A stretch of DNA of 64,000 bases. It comes from JAKAWQ01 sp963745975 (lineage in GTDB: Bacteria > Pseudomonadota > Alphaproteobacteria > Acetobacterales > Acetobacteraceae). Under the pieces are notes generated by a model, which did no database searches, was not told the DNA's origin, and was given only the letters and a program-made list of their open reading frames with translations. Position numbers and translations under genes: made by a program. Each line of letters begins with the position of its first letter. The first letter of the stretch is position 1. Shown here in pieces: positions 18,106 through 26,201 of this stretch. Location: positions 434,001-498,000 of the forward strand of contig CAVUZJ010000009.1 in the NCBI GenBank assembly GCA_963745975.1. Direction: 5' to 3'.

Positions 18106-19050
18106 ATGCAGATCGGCTTCAACGCGCCGACGTCGGGACCGCTGGCAACAGCGGAGACCCTGACCCAGCTCGCCGTCGAAGGCGAAGCCATGGGGTTCGA
18201 CTATCTCACCTTCAGCGACCACATCGTCATCCCCACCGACATAAGCGCCCGCTATCCCTATTCCGAGACCGGCGAGTTTCCGCAAGGGGCGCGCGCCGGA
18301 CGCCACGAGCAGCTCACCGAGGTCACCTTCGTCGCCGCCAAGACCTCGCGTATCCGCCTCGTCACCTCGGTGATGGTGGTGCCGCACCGGCCCGCCGTGC
18401 TCACCGCCAAAATGCTCGCGACGATCGACGCGCTTTCGAACGGGCGGCTCACGGTCGGCGTCGGTGCCGGCTGGCTGAAGGAGGAATTCGAGGCCATCGG
18501 CGCGCCACCCTTCGCCGAACGCGGCGCCGTCACCGACGAATACGTCCAGGCGTTCCGCGAGCTCTGGACCAGCAAAGATCCCCGCTTCGCGGGCCGCCAC
18601 GTCAAATTCGAGGGCATCCTCTTCGAGCCGAAACCAACCCAGCGCCCCCATCCCCCGATCTGGGTCGGCGGCGAAAGCCCGCCGGCGCTCCGCCGCACCG
18701 CGCGCCTCGGCGATGCCTGGTACCCGATCGGCACCAACCCCGCCCACCCGCTCGACAGTTTGCCACGCTACCAGGCCGGCATCGCGCGCCTGCGCAAGCT
18801 CAGCGCGGAAGCCGGGCACAACCCCGCGCTCGCCTACCGCTGCAGCAAACACGGCACCGACCTCCCGCCAAAAGCGGGCGATAACGAACGCCGGCTCTTC
18901 TCGGGCGCCCCGAACGAAATCGCCCGAGACCTTCGCGACTTCAAGACAATCGGCGTCGGATACGTCGATTTCACATTCGCGAATGCAACAGTCTCTACCA
19001 CCCTCACCGACATGAAGCGTTTCCGCGACGAGGTGCTGGCCCGCTCGTAG
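18106..19050 (+). CDS. Luciferase-like (LLM class, TIGR03619-type) F420-dependent oxidoreductase
   Basis: 314-residue luciferase-fold protein. Markers: MQIGFNAPTSGPLATAE, FDYLTFSDHIVIPTDISARY, TSRIRLVTSVMVVPHRPAVL, NGRLTVGVGAGWLKEEFEAIG and HPPIWVGGESPPALRRTARL. This is the second LLM protein of the F420 locus and differs from the one at 11.3-12.2 kb in loop lengths, so the two probably have different substrates. It starts 80 bp from the divergent fbiC start; the spacer must carry both promoters. A hairpin-rich repeat begins 13 bp after its stop. Confidence 0.85.
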   Translation: MQIGFNAPTSGPLATAETLTQLAVEGEAMGFDYLTFSDHIVIPTDISARYPYSETGEFPQGARAGRHEQLTEVTFVAAKTSRIRLVTSVMVVPHRPAVLTAKMLATIDALSNGRLTVGVGAGWLKEEFEAIGAPPFAERGAVTDEYVQAFRELWTSKDPRFAGRHVKFEGILFEPKPTQRPHPPIWVGGESPPALRRTARLGDAWYPIGTNPAHPLDSLPRYQAGIARLRKLSAEAGHNPALAYRCSKHGTDLPPKAGDNERRLFSGAPNEIARDLRDFKTIGVGYVDFTFANATVSTTLTDMKRFRDEVLARS

Positions 19051-19062
19051 CGGATCAGAAGG

Positions 19063-19181
19063 CCAGGGGGACGCTGTCCCCCTGGACCCCCTGGCAAAGG
19101 CGGAGCCTTTGCAATCCATTCCGAACGGGTTCCAAGGGTTCAGCCCTTGGCGGGGGTTCCAAGGGGGCAGAGCCCCCTTGG
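19063..19181. repeat. Multi-hairpin repeat, copy A
   Basis: A chain of short stem-loops: CCAGGGGG with CCCCCTGG, GCAAAGGC with GCCTTTGC, CCAAGGG with CCCTTGG, and CCAAGGGGGC with GCCCCCTTGG. The same architecture with partly different stems recurs at 34521-34713 inside murG. Changes between copies occur on both stem arms, so base pairing is conserved rather than sequence. The distal part of this copy encodes the last residues and stop of the HxlR gene. It could also act as a terminator for both converging genes. Confidence 0.85.
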
Positions 19182-20117
19182 TCTTCCGACCGGACGCTCG
19201 TACCGAAGGCGGTAGCGCATGTCGTGCGCTTCGATGGGTTGGCGGCAATGGTCGCAGGCGACGGTGGGGGTGAAGTCGCTGTCGCAGTCGAGGTGGGTAA
19301 GGATGAGGGGCGGCTTGCCTGACGAGAGCCAACGGTCGCCCCATGCCATCATGGCGATGAGCGGGCCGTAGAGATCCTTGCCTGTCGGTGTCAGCCGGTA
19401 TTCGTAGCGTTCCGGCAGGTTCTGGTATTTCGTTCTCTCCAGGATTCCCTCGGCGGTGAGCTGTGCGAGCCGGTCGGCGAGGATGTTGGAGGCGATGGCG
19501 AGCTTGGACTGGAGCGCGTCGAAGCGGCGGACGCCGAAGAACGCCTCGCGGATGATGAGGAAGCTCCATCGGTTGCCGATGATGCGAAGCGTGCGCGCGA
19601 CCGAGCAGGGCCGGCCGCGCTCGAACTGCCCATGGTCGGCGGACTGGCGAAGGCGTCTGGTCGGCGGCGCCGCGGATGGCCCCGCGCCCGGACCGTTGCG
19701 ATAGCGCACCCGGTTGGCCGCGATCTCGCCACCGCAAACGGAACAGACCACTTGGGGATGGCAGACGCGGCCGCAGGGCCTGTGGAAGAGCCGAAGCGGC
19801 ACGCCGCGTTGGCCCGCGAGAAATTTGTCCCCGAAGCGCATGAGCGCGACCATGCTCGGATAAAGATCGAGCCCCATCCGCGTCAGCCGGTATTCGTGGC
19901 GCACCGGGCGGGTCGAGTAGGGTTCCTGGCGCAGGATGCCCTGGGCGGTGAGCTTGGCGAGTCGCGCGGAGAGCGTGGCGCGGGGAATTCCAAGCACGGA
20001 TTGAAATATCTCGAAGCGGCGCGCGCCGAAGAAGCTCTCGCGAAGCACGAGGAAGGCCCAGGCATCGCTCAGGATGCCGACCGTGCGTGCCACGGAGCAG
20101 TTGCGCTCGGCCGGCAA
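19140..20117 (-). CDS. Tandem HxlR-type winged-helix regulator
   Basis: 325-residue protein made of two HxlR domains in one chain. Domain 1 (residues 1-130) starts CSVARTVGILSDAWAFLVLR; domain 2 (about 170-310) starts CSVARTLRIIGNRWSFLIIR. Each ends in a cysteine-rich ribbon-like piece (CGRVCHPQVVCSVCGGEI and CDSDFTPTVACDHCRQPI) that may bind zinc. HxlR proteins normally act as homodimers, so this looks like a covalent dimer. The last dozen codons and the stop lie within the multi-hairpin repeat. It follows the acyl-CoA synthetase gene by 10 bp and could regulate that catabolic set. Confidence 0.88.
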   Translation of the reverse strand: MPAERNCSVARTVGILSDAWAFLVLRESFFGARRFEIFQSVLGIPRATLSARLAKLTAQGILRQEPYSTRPVRHEYRLTRMGLDLYPSMVALMRFGDKFLAGQRGVPLRLFHRPCGRVCHPQVVCSVCGGEIAANRVRYRNGPGAGPSAAPPTRRLRQSADHGQFERGRPCSVARTLRIIGNRWSFLIIREAFFGVRRFDALQSKLAIASNILADRLAQLTAEGILERTKYQNLPERYEYRLTPTGKDLYGPLIAMMAWGDRWLSSGKPPLILTHLDCDSDFTPTVACDHCRQPIEAHDMRYRLRYERPVGRPRGLCPLGTPAKG

Positions 20118-20127
20118 CGTTGGCCCT

Positions 20128-21675
20128 CTATTGCGCGGTGAGGAGCTTCCGCAGCTCGAACCGCATGATCTTGCCGGATCCGGTGCGGGGGATCCGATCG
20201 ATCACATGGATTTCCTGCGGGACCTTGTAGGCCGAGAGATGGCGGGCGACGAAGGCGCGCAGCGCATCCTCGTCAATGGGATCGCGCGGCTCGACGAACA
20301 GGACCGGCACCTCGCCGAGGAGCCGATCGGGCCGGCCGACCACGGCGCAGTCGAGCACCGCGGGGAATTTCTGGACCACCTCCTCGATCTCCGCCGGCGC
20401 GATGTTCTGGCCGCCGCGGATGATGATTTCCTTGAGCCGTCCGGTGATCGTGAGGAAACCGTTCGCGTCGGCGCGGGCAAGGTCGCCGGTGAGGTACCAG
20501 CCGTCCACGAGCGCCTTCTCCGTCTCCTCCGGCTTGGCGTGATAGCGCAGCATCACGTTCGGGCCGCGCACGATCAGCTCGCCGGTTGCGCCGTAGGGAA
20601 CGTCCCGCCGGCTCGCCGGATCGACGATCCGCACATTGACGCCAGGCACCGGAAATCCGCAGGAGCCGAAGATGCGCGGCCGACCCGGCCAATTCAGCGT
20701 GACCATGGTCGAGGTTTCGGTGATGCCGAAGCCGTCGATCAGCGGCACGCCGGTGCGCTCCTCGAAGGCGCGGTTGAGCGCAGCCGGCATGATGGCGCCG
20801 GCCGAGATGCAGAGCCTGAGCCGGCCGAAATCGAGCGGCCCGGGCGGCGCGCGCTCGAGGAGGTAGTGGAACATCGTCGGCACGGCGGGAAAGATCGTGA
20901 AGGATCCGCCGCGAAGAAGCTTGAGCGCTTCTTCGGTCGAGAACCGTTCCATGATGTGGACCATGGCGCCGGTTGCGAGCCCGCCGAGCACCGCGAGGTC
21001 GAGGCCATAGGAGTGGAAGAGCGGCAGCGGCGAGAGCATCCGGTCGCCGGGGCCGAGGCCGGCGATCGGGCTCCAGCAGGCCGCGACGACCCAGAGCATG
21101 CCGCGCTGGGTTAGCACCACGCCCTTGGCGCGCCCGGTGGTGCCGGAGGTGTAGAGAATGAAGGCGGGCGCATCGAGATCCTCGCCTTGGCAGCTTGCGG
21201 CGTCCGCCGGCCCGGCCATCAGCGCGTCGTAGCAGAGCGCGGCAGCGGGCAGGGAAGTGCTGCCCTCGTCGGCCGCGACAACGTCGCGGAGCGCGGGCGC
21301 GGAGGCGGCGAGCTCGATCATGGGGCCGGCGTGGCGCGCGGAGGTGAAGGCCGCGACGCAGCCGGCGTCCTGGAGCCTGTAGAGGATCTCGTCTTCTGTT
21401 GCATCGGCGCTGATCGGCACGGCGACCGCACCGCGGCGGACGATCCCGAGGCAGAGCTCGACCCAGCGCACCGAGTTGCGGACATGGATGGCGACCGCGT
21501 CGCCCGGCGCCACACCGCGCGCCGCGAGCAGAGTCGCGAGGCGAAGCGTGCGCTCCTCGAGCGCCCCGTACGAAAGGGACGACGCGGCATCACAAAAAGC
21601 GGTACGCGGCCCGAGGCTTTGCGCCTTCTCCTCGAGATGCGCGCTGACCGGCCTGACGAGCTCGTAGGCGATCAT
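20128..21675 (-). CDS. Acyl-CoA synthetase (AMP-forming)
   Basis: 515-residue member of the ANL superfamily that activates a carboxylic acid to its CoA thioester. The P-loop-like motif is ILYTSGTTGRAKGVVLT, the A5 motif region DGFGITETSTMVTLNW, the hinge GRLKEIIIRGGQNIAP, the aspartate YLTGDLARADANGFLT, and the catalytic lysine PRTGSGKIMRFELR. Order and length fit short, medium or aromatic acid CoA ligases; the acid cannot be named. It is in line with the crotonase, dehydrogenase and M24 genes upstream, suggesting a shared catabolic route. Confidence 0.92.
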   Translation of the reverse strand: MIAYELVRPVSAHLEEKAQSLGPRTAFCDAASSLSYGALEERTLRLATLLAARGVAPGDAVAIHVRNSVRWVELCLGIVRRGAVAVPISADATEDEILYRLQDAGCVAAFTSARHAGPMIELAASAPALRDVVAADEGSTSLPAAALCYDALMAGPADAASCQGEDLDAPAFILYTSGTTGRAKGVVLTQRGMLWVVAACWSPIAGLGPGDRMLSPLPLFHSYGLDLAVLGGLATGAMVHIMERFSTEEALKLLRGGSFTIFPAVPTMFHYLLERAPPGPLDFGRLRLCISAGAIMPAALNRAFEERTGVPLIDGFGITETSTMVTLNWPGRPRIFGSCGFPVPGVNVRIVDPASRRDVPYGATGELIVRGPNVMLRYHAKPEETEKALVDGWYLTGDLARADANGFLTITGRLKEIIIRGGQNIAPAEIEEVVQKFPAVLDCAVVGRPDRLLGEVPVLFVEPRDPIDEDALRAFVARHLSAYKVPQEIHVIDRIPRTGSGKIMRFELRKLLTAQ

Positions 21676-21717
21676 GCCGCGGTTTCCTCCCGGAGCACGT
21701 GGGGCCCGGCTTGCCTT

Positions 21718-22638
21718 TCACTTGGCCCAGAACGGGATCGCGAGCCGGCGCCGCGTATTCCACACCTCATTCTTCTCGGCGAACGCCTTGAGCCCCGCGC
21801 CCGGCTCGGCGTCCGGGATCTTCGGCGTCTCAGGGCGCCAGTTGTTCGACGCCGTGATCACTTCGTTCATCGCCTCGAAGGCGAGCGCAGTTGCCATGTC
21901 GGCATCGGCGTTCTTGTTGATGACGAACTTCAGCTGGCGCAGCGTCTGCTGGTTCTTCACCAGCATCATCTCGACGAATTTCTCGACCTCGGCGTCGATT
22001 GCGCCGTCGGGCACGGCGTGGTTGAAGAGGCCCCATTCGACGCCGCGCGCCGCCGACTGCAGCGCGCCGATCATGTTGACTTCCTTGGTCCGCCGCCTGC
22101 CGATGTAGCGGATCATCCGCGTGGTGCCGCCCCAGCCCGGCGTCATCGCGTTGTCCACCTCGGGCATGCCCCATTGGGCGCTCTCGGCGGCGAGGATGAA
22201 GTCGCAGGCCATCGCGGTCTCGAGGCCGCCGCCGAGGGCGAAGCCTTCGACCACCGCGAGCGTTACCTTGTCCAGCTCCTCGATGCTCTGGGCGAATTCC
22301 TGGTAGTAGCGGATCCGGCGCATGACTTGGTTGGGATCGCCCCACATCCCCTCATGCATCTCGACGAGATCATCGCCGCAGCAGAAATAGCCGCCCTCGC
22401 CGCGGAAGATGGCGAGATGCACGCGTTCGTCGGCCGCCACTTCCGATACCGCGCTCCGGAGCTCGTCGGTCAGCGCGACGGTCAGCGGGTTGAGCTTCTT
22501 GCCCTTGGTCTGCCACGAGATGGTCGCGACCCGCCCGCCATGGCTCTTCCGGATCCGCACTTCCTTGTATTCGCCGACCGTCACGGCCCGGTAGGCGGGG
22601 ACCGGAACGGCCGGCTTCAGCGCTGCATCCTTGCTCAC
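21718..22638 (-). CDS. Enoyl-CoA hydratase/isomerase (crotonase) family protein
   Basis: 306-residue crotonase-fold protein. The oxyanion-hole segment FRGEGGYFCCGDDL and the two acidic positions of true hydratases are present: ALGGGLETAMACD (first Glu) and MPEVDNAMTPGWGGTTR (second Glu). An N-terminal extension of about 30 residues and a C-terminal tail (NNWRPETPKIPD) are longer than in the 260-residue hydratases. Neighbours are a CoA ligase (42 bp downstream) and a beta-hydroxyacid dehydrogenase, consistent with hydration of an unsaturated acyl-CoA. It does not resemble the Pseudomonas feruloyl-CoA hydratase-lyase closely. Confidence 0.9.
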   Translation of the reverse strand: MSKDAALKPAVPVPAYRAVTVGEYKEVRIRKSHGGRVATISWQTKGKKLNPLTVALTDELRSAVSEVAADERVHLAIFRGEGGYFCCGDDLVEMHEGMWGDPNQVMRRIRYYQEFAQSIEELDKVTLAVVEGFALGGGLETAMACDFILAAESAQWGMPEVDNAMTPGWGGTTRMIRYIGRRRTKEVNMIGALQSAARGVEWGLFNHAVPDGAIDAEVEKFVEMMLVKNQQTLRQLKFVINKNADADMATALAFEAMNEVITASNNWRPETPKIPDAEPGAGLKAFAEKNEVWNTRRRLAIPFWAK

Positions 22639-22719
22639 GTCTTCCTCCTCGGCGCTTCCTCTGCGGGAGGAGTGTCATTCAGTCTAGTTATGCAAGTCAA
22701 CAGCCGGCGGGTGAGCGCC

Positions 22720-23694
22720 TTATGCGGGGGCCGCGACCTCGAGCCCGGAACGGACCTTCTTGTTCTCGCTCGCGAGCTTCACGCCAGCGGCGAGGGCCGC
22801 GGTCTCGAGCAGCGCCATGAAATCCTGCGTGAGATAGGCGGCAGGGTCCGGCTTCATGGTTGCGGCGCCGAAATGAGCCTGCAACGCCTCCCGCGTCGTG
22901 GCCGTCACCGGCATCGGCACGCCCAACATGTGGCCAAGATCGAGGCCGAGATCGAGATCCTTGCGCAGGAGCGTAGGCGTGAAGGTGGTGGTCCAGTCGA
23001 GGTTGACGATGGCGGGCGTCTTGTAGCGGGTGAAGACCGAGCCAAGCACGGAATTGTTGACGAACTCCATGAAGGCGTGGCGTGGAATCCCGGATTTTTC
23101 TGCGAGCAGCACGATCTCGGCGAGCGTCTGCACGACCACCCCGAGCAGCACATTGTGCGCGATCTTGCAGATGCGCGCCCGCTCGCCCTCGCCGACATAG
23201 GAGGCGCCGGCGCCGGCGATGATCTCGAGATAGGGCTTGGCGAGAGCGAAGGCTGCCTCGGGGCCGGATGCAACGGTGCTGAGCTTGCCGGCTCGCACGC
23301 AGTTGCCGTTGCCGCTCACGGGAGAGCAGAGGAACGGCACGTCATGCTCGGCAAGGCGGGCACGGATCGCGCCCGATTCCTCGGCGCCGATCGAGGAGAG
23401 ATCGACGATGGCACCAGGCGCCTTGGCCCCGGCCCTGCCGATCACGCCGTGCGGGCCGAAGCAGACCTCCTCGAGATCCTTGCCCGTGCCGACGATGATG
23501 AAAAGGATCCCGGCATCGGCGAGCGCGGCGGGAGAATCGACGATGACCGCGCCCTTCGCCGCCAGCGGCTCCGCCTTGGCGCGCGTGCGGTTGAAGATGC
23601 GGGGCTTGTGCCCGGCGGCGAGCAGCCGCTCGACCATCGGAAAACCCATGCGGCCGACACCGATCCAGCCGATATCGCACGAGCGGGACGACAT
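22720..23694 (-). CDS. NAD(P)-dependent beta-hydroxyacid dehydrogenase family protein
   Basis: 324-residue member of the 3-hydroxyisobutyrate dehydrogenase / tartronate semialdehyde reductase family. The Rossmann motif is GWIGVGRMGFPMVERLLAAG, the substrate-binding motif SPVSGNGNCVRAGKLST (usually APVSGG), and the catalytic lysine region ICKIAHNVLLGVVVQTLAE (usually KxxNN, here KIAHN). Both catalytic motifs depart slightly from consensus, so the substrate may be unusual. It lies 33 bp after the M24 gene and 81 bp before the crotonase gene on the same strand. Confidence 0.88.
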   Translation of the reverse strand: MSSRSCDIGWIGVGRMGFPMVERLLAAGHKPRIFNRTRAKAEPLAAKGAVIVDSPAALADAGILFIIVGTGKDLEEVCFGPHGVIGRAGAKAPGAIVDLSSIGAEESGAIRARLAEHDVPFLCSPVSGNGNCVRAGKLSTVASGPEAAFALAKPYLEIIAGAGASYVGEGERARICKIAHNVLLGVVVQTLAEIVLLAEKSGIPRHAFMEFVNNSVLGSVFTRYKTPAIVNLDWTTTFTPTLLRKDLDLGLDLGHMLGVPMPVTATTREALQAHFGAATMKPDPAAYLTQDFMALLETAALAAGVKLASENKKVRSGLEVAAPA

Positions 23695-23727
23695 GCGGAT
23701 GACCTCTGCGGTGGCAATGAGGAAAAA

Positions 23728-25041
23728 TCAGTAGGGGCTGGCGATCGGCAAATCCTCAGCCGGGAAGAGGCTGATCACCGTGCAGCCGGTGTCGGTGACG
23801 ACGACCTCCTCCTCGATGCGCGCGGCGGAGTATCCGTCGGTTGCCGGGCAGTAGGTCTCGAGCGCGAAGACCATGCCGGTGCGGATCTCCATCGGGTGCT
23901 CGAGCGAAACCAGGCGCGAGATGATCGGCCGCTCATGCAAGGCGAGCCCCAACCCGTGGCCGAACTGCAGGCCGAAGGCCGCCATCTCGCTCGGGAAGCC
24001 GAACTCCTCGGCCTTCGGCCAGACCGAGGCGACGCGGTCCGTGCTAACGCCGGGACGGATGAGCGCGATCGCCTCGTCGAGCCAGGCGCGGCATTTCTTG
24101 TAGGCGTCGCGTTGCGCCGGGGAGGCGCGACCGACATTGAAGGTGCGGTAGTAGCAGGTGCGATAGCCCTGGTAGGAATGCAGGATATCGAAGAACGCCT
24201 GATCGCCCGGGCGGATCAGCCGGTCGGTGAAATTGTGCGGATGCGGGTTGCAGCGCTCGCCGGAGATCGCGTTGATCGCCTCGACATCGTCCGAGCCCAT
24301 CTCGTAGAGCATCTTGTTCGCAAGTGCGACGATGTCGTTCTCCCGCAGGCCCGGCTTCATCGTCTCGTGGATCATGTGATAGACGCCGTCGACCATGGCG
24401 GCGGCCTGATTGAGCAGCACGATTTCGTCGATGTTCTTGATCTCGCGTGCGTCGAGCATGATCTGCTGCCCGTCGGTGACGGTGAGGCCGGCCGCCTGCA
24501 GCTCGAAGAACATCGCGGTCTCGGCGAGATCGACGCCGAGCTTCTGGCCGGCGACGCCGGCTTCGGCAAGCAACGAGGCGATCTCGGCCGCGTGCGCGCG
24601 CATCAGCCCGACGGCAGGCGGCACGGTGCCGCGCATGCCGAGCACGCCGGCGCGGCAGTTCGCCGGATCGAGCCAGTCGCAATAGAGTTTGTGGTGCACG
24701 GCGGCGGAGCCGAAATCCCAGACGATCGGCTCGCGGTCGGCGGCGAGCAGGGCAAAGCGGCAGAGCTTGTCGCGCTCCCATTCGCCGATCTTGGTGCCCG
24801 AGACGTAGCGGATGTTGTTGACGTCGAAGAGCAGCAGCGCGCCGCAGTCGGAGTTCGCGAGCGCTGCGCGCACGCGCGCGAGCCGCCAGGCCCGCAACCG
24901 GTCGAAATCGACGCGGCGCTCGAAATCAACCGAGCTGTGGCCGGGCGCGGGAATGGCGCGGTCCCAGCGCCAGCGCGGATCGAGCGCGTCGGCAGGGACG
25001 GCGCCGTCGAGGCGGCGGGCTTGCAGCATTTCCTTGTTCAT
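23728..25041 (-). CDS. M24-family (creatinase/Xaa-Pro peptidase-like) protein, DddP-related
   Basis: 437-residue pita-bread-fold protein. N-terminal part: RAALANSDCGALLLFDVNNI and FALLAADREPIVWDFG. C-terminal part: FGHGLGLALHERPIIS (His), MVFALETYCP (Glu) and ARIEEEVVVTDTG (Glu). The segments around LLLFDVNNIRY resemble the DMSP lyase DddP, also an M24 protein. However, the region that normally holds three Asp ligands reads FFDILHSYQGYRTCYYRTF, keeping only the first Asp. A dinuclear metal site is therefore unlikely as in standard peptidases. It heads the presumed catabolic operon. Peptidase, lyase or a non-metal hydrolase like creatinase are all possible. Confidence 0.82.
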   Translation of the reverse strand: MNKEMLQARRLDGAVPADALDPRWRWDRAIPAPGHSSVDFERRVDFDRLRAWRLARVRAALANSDCGALLLFDVNNIRYVSGTKIGEWERDKLCRFALLAADREPIVWDFGSAAVHHKLYCDWLDPANCRAGVLGMRGTVPPAVGLMRAHAAEIASLLAEAGVAGQKLGVDLAETAMFFELQAAGLTVTDGQQIMLDAREIKNIDEIVLLNQAAAMVDGVYHMIHETMKPGLRENDIVALANKMLYEMGSDDVEAINAISGERCNPHPHNFTDRLIRPGDQAFFDILHSYQGYRTCYYRTFNVGRASPAQRDAYKKCRAWLDEAIALIRPGVSTDRVASVWPKAEEFGFPSEMAAFGLQFGHGLGLALHERPIISRLVSLEHPMEIRTGMVFALETYCPATDGYSAARIEEEVVVTDTGCTVISLFPAEDLPIASPY

Positions 25042-25159
25042 CGACGCCCTCCCGATGCGACACGGGCCGGCGCGATCGCATGCGACCGACATCGCCCTGT
25101 CGGGAGGTACTAAGGCCTGCCGGGAGGGAGTCAAGCGCGCCGCCGGCGCGCGGGAAGCG

Positions 25160-26089
25160 TCAGGCGGCGGCGAGAACCGGCTCGAGGGCCGCGATCGCCG
25201 GGCCGATGCGGTAGGAGTCGGGGCTCGCGAAGAGAAGCTCGAGCAGCCGGCAATTGAGAGTGTGGCCGGAGCGATGCGCGCGCAACCGGCCGCGGATCGG
25301 CAGCCCGGCGAGTGCCAGATCGCCCACGGCGTCGAGCAGCTTGTGGCGGACGAACTCGTCCGGCATGCGCAGGCCCGCCGGGTTGAGCACGCGGGCCTTC
25401 TCGACCACCACGGCATTGTCGAGCGAGCCGCCGCGCGCAAGCCCGGCCTCGCGCAGGCCGGCGATCGCGTCCGCGGTGGTGAAAGTGCGGGCGGCGGCGA
25501 TTTCGCGGCGGAAGCTCGCCCCGGAAAGCTCGAGCGAGAGGGCCTGGCGGCCGATCGCCGGGGCGGCGAAGTCGATCGAGACGTCCATCGCAAGCCCCGG
25601 TCCGGTCGACGGCAGCAGTTCGACGAAAGAATCGCCGCTGGTCACGACAACCGGGCGCAGGATCGCGATCTCGCGGCGCGGCGCGTCCTGCTCGGCGAGC
25701 CCGGCGCAATCGAGGAGGAAGACGAAGGGCGCCGCGGAGCCGTCGAGCGCGGGCACTTCGGGCCCGTCGATTGTGATGCGGGCATTGTCGACGCCAAGCG
25801 CGGCGAGTGCGGCGAGCACGTGCTCGACCGTGCCGACCCGCACCTCGGGCGCGAGCGGCGAAGCGAGCTGGGTCGCGAGCCGCGTATCCGAGACGCACTC
25901 GAAGCTCGCGGCAATGTCGATCCCGACATCGCTCCGATGGAAGACGATGCCGCTATCCTCCGGCGCCGGCGAGAGCTCCATCTCCACGCGCATGCCGGAA
26001 TGCAGCCCGACGCCGGTGCAGCCGATCGGCCTGAGGAGGGTGTGCTGCCTCAGGCCTTCGCGCGGAAGAGGGGGAAACGATCCGTGCAT
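25160..26089 (-). CDS. lpxC: UDP-3-O-acyl-N-acetylglucosamine deacetylase
   Basis: 309-residue zinc deacetylase, the committed step of lipid A synthesis. Zinc ligands are visible: the His in VGTVEHVLAALAALG, and His and Asp in EFVRHKLLDAVGDLAL. The substrate His lies near RLRAHRSGHTLN. The N-terminus RQHTLLRPIGCTGVGLHSG is typical. Its position just beyond ftsZ is the usual one. The 112 bp separating it from ftsZ are AT-rich, with a run ending GCGGCATTTTTTGCGCCGC, and may contain its promoter. Confidence 0.96.
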   Translation of the reverse strand: MHGSFPPLPREGLRQHTLLRPIGCTGVGLHSGMRVEMELSPAPEDSGIVFHRSDVGIDIAASFECVSDTRLATQLASPLAPEVRVGTVEHVLAALAALGVDNARITIDGPEVPALDGSAAPFVFLLDCAGLAEQDAPRREIAILRPVVVTSGDSFVELLPSTGPGLAMDVSIDFAAPAIGRQALSLELSGASFRREIAAARTFTTADAIAGLREAGLARGGSLDNAVVVEKARVLNPAGLRMPDEFVRHKLLDAVGDLALAGLPIRGRLRAHRSGHTLNCRLLELLFASPDSYRIGPAIAALEPVLAAA

Positions 26090-26201
26090 GGCGAGAGGCT
26101 AGGCGGGGTGGCGGGGATTGGCAAAGTCAAGGTTTATTTCAGCATATTACCGCACATTCATTTGATATTGCGGCATTTTTTGCGCCGCTTCGGCTTTCCG
26201 G

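Noticed and set aside
20128..22638. Feruloyl-CoA synthetase and hydratase-lyase (fcs/ech) pair
   Set aside because: The crotonase lacks the sequence features of hydroxycinnamoyl-CoA hydratase-lyase and there is no vanillin dehydrogenase nearby.
23728..25041. Calling the M24 gene dddP (DMSP lyase)
   Set aside because: Similarity in the N-terminal part is real, but two of the three Asp metal ligands are replaced, so the function cannot be transferred.
21187..25113. Very long open frame on the plus strand (over 1300 codons)
   Set aside because: It runs antisense to four well-supported genes, has Arg/Asp/His-rich repetitive composition and no recognisable domain; a GC-rich shadow frame.
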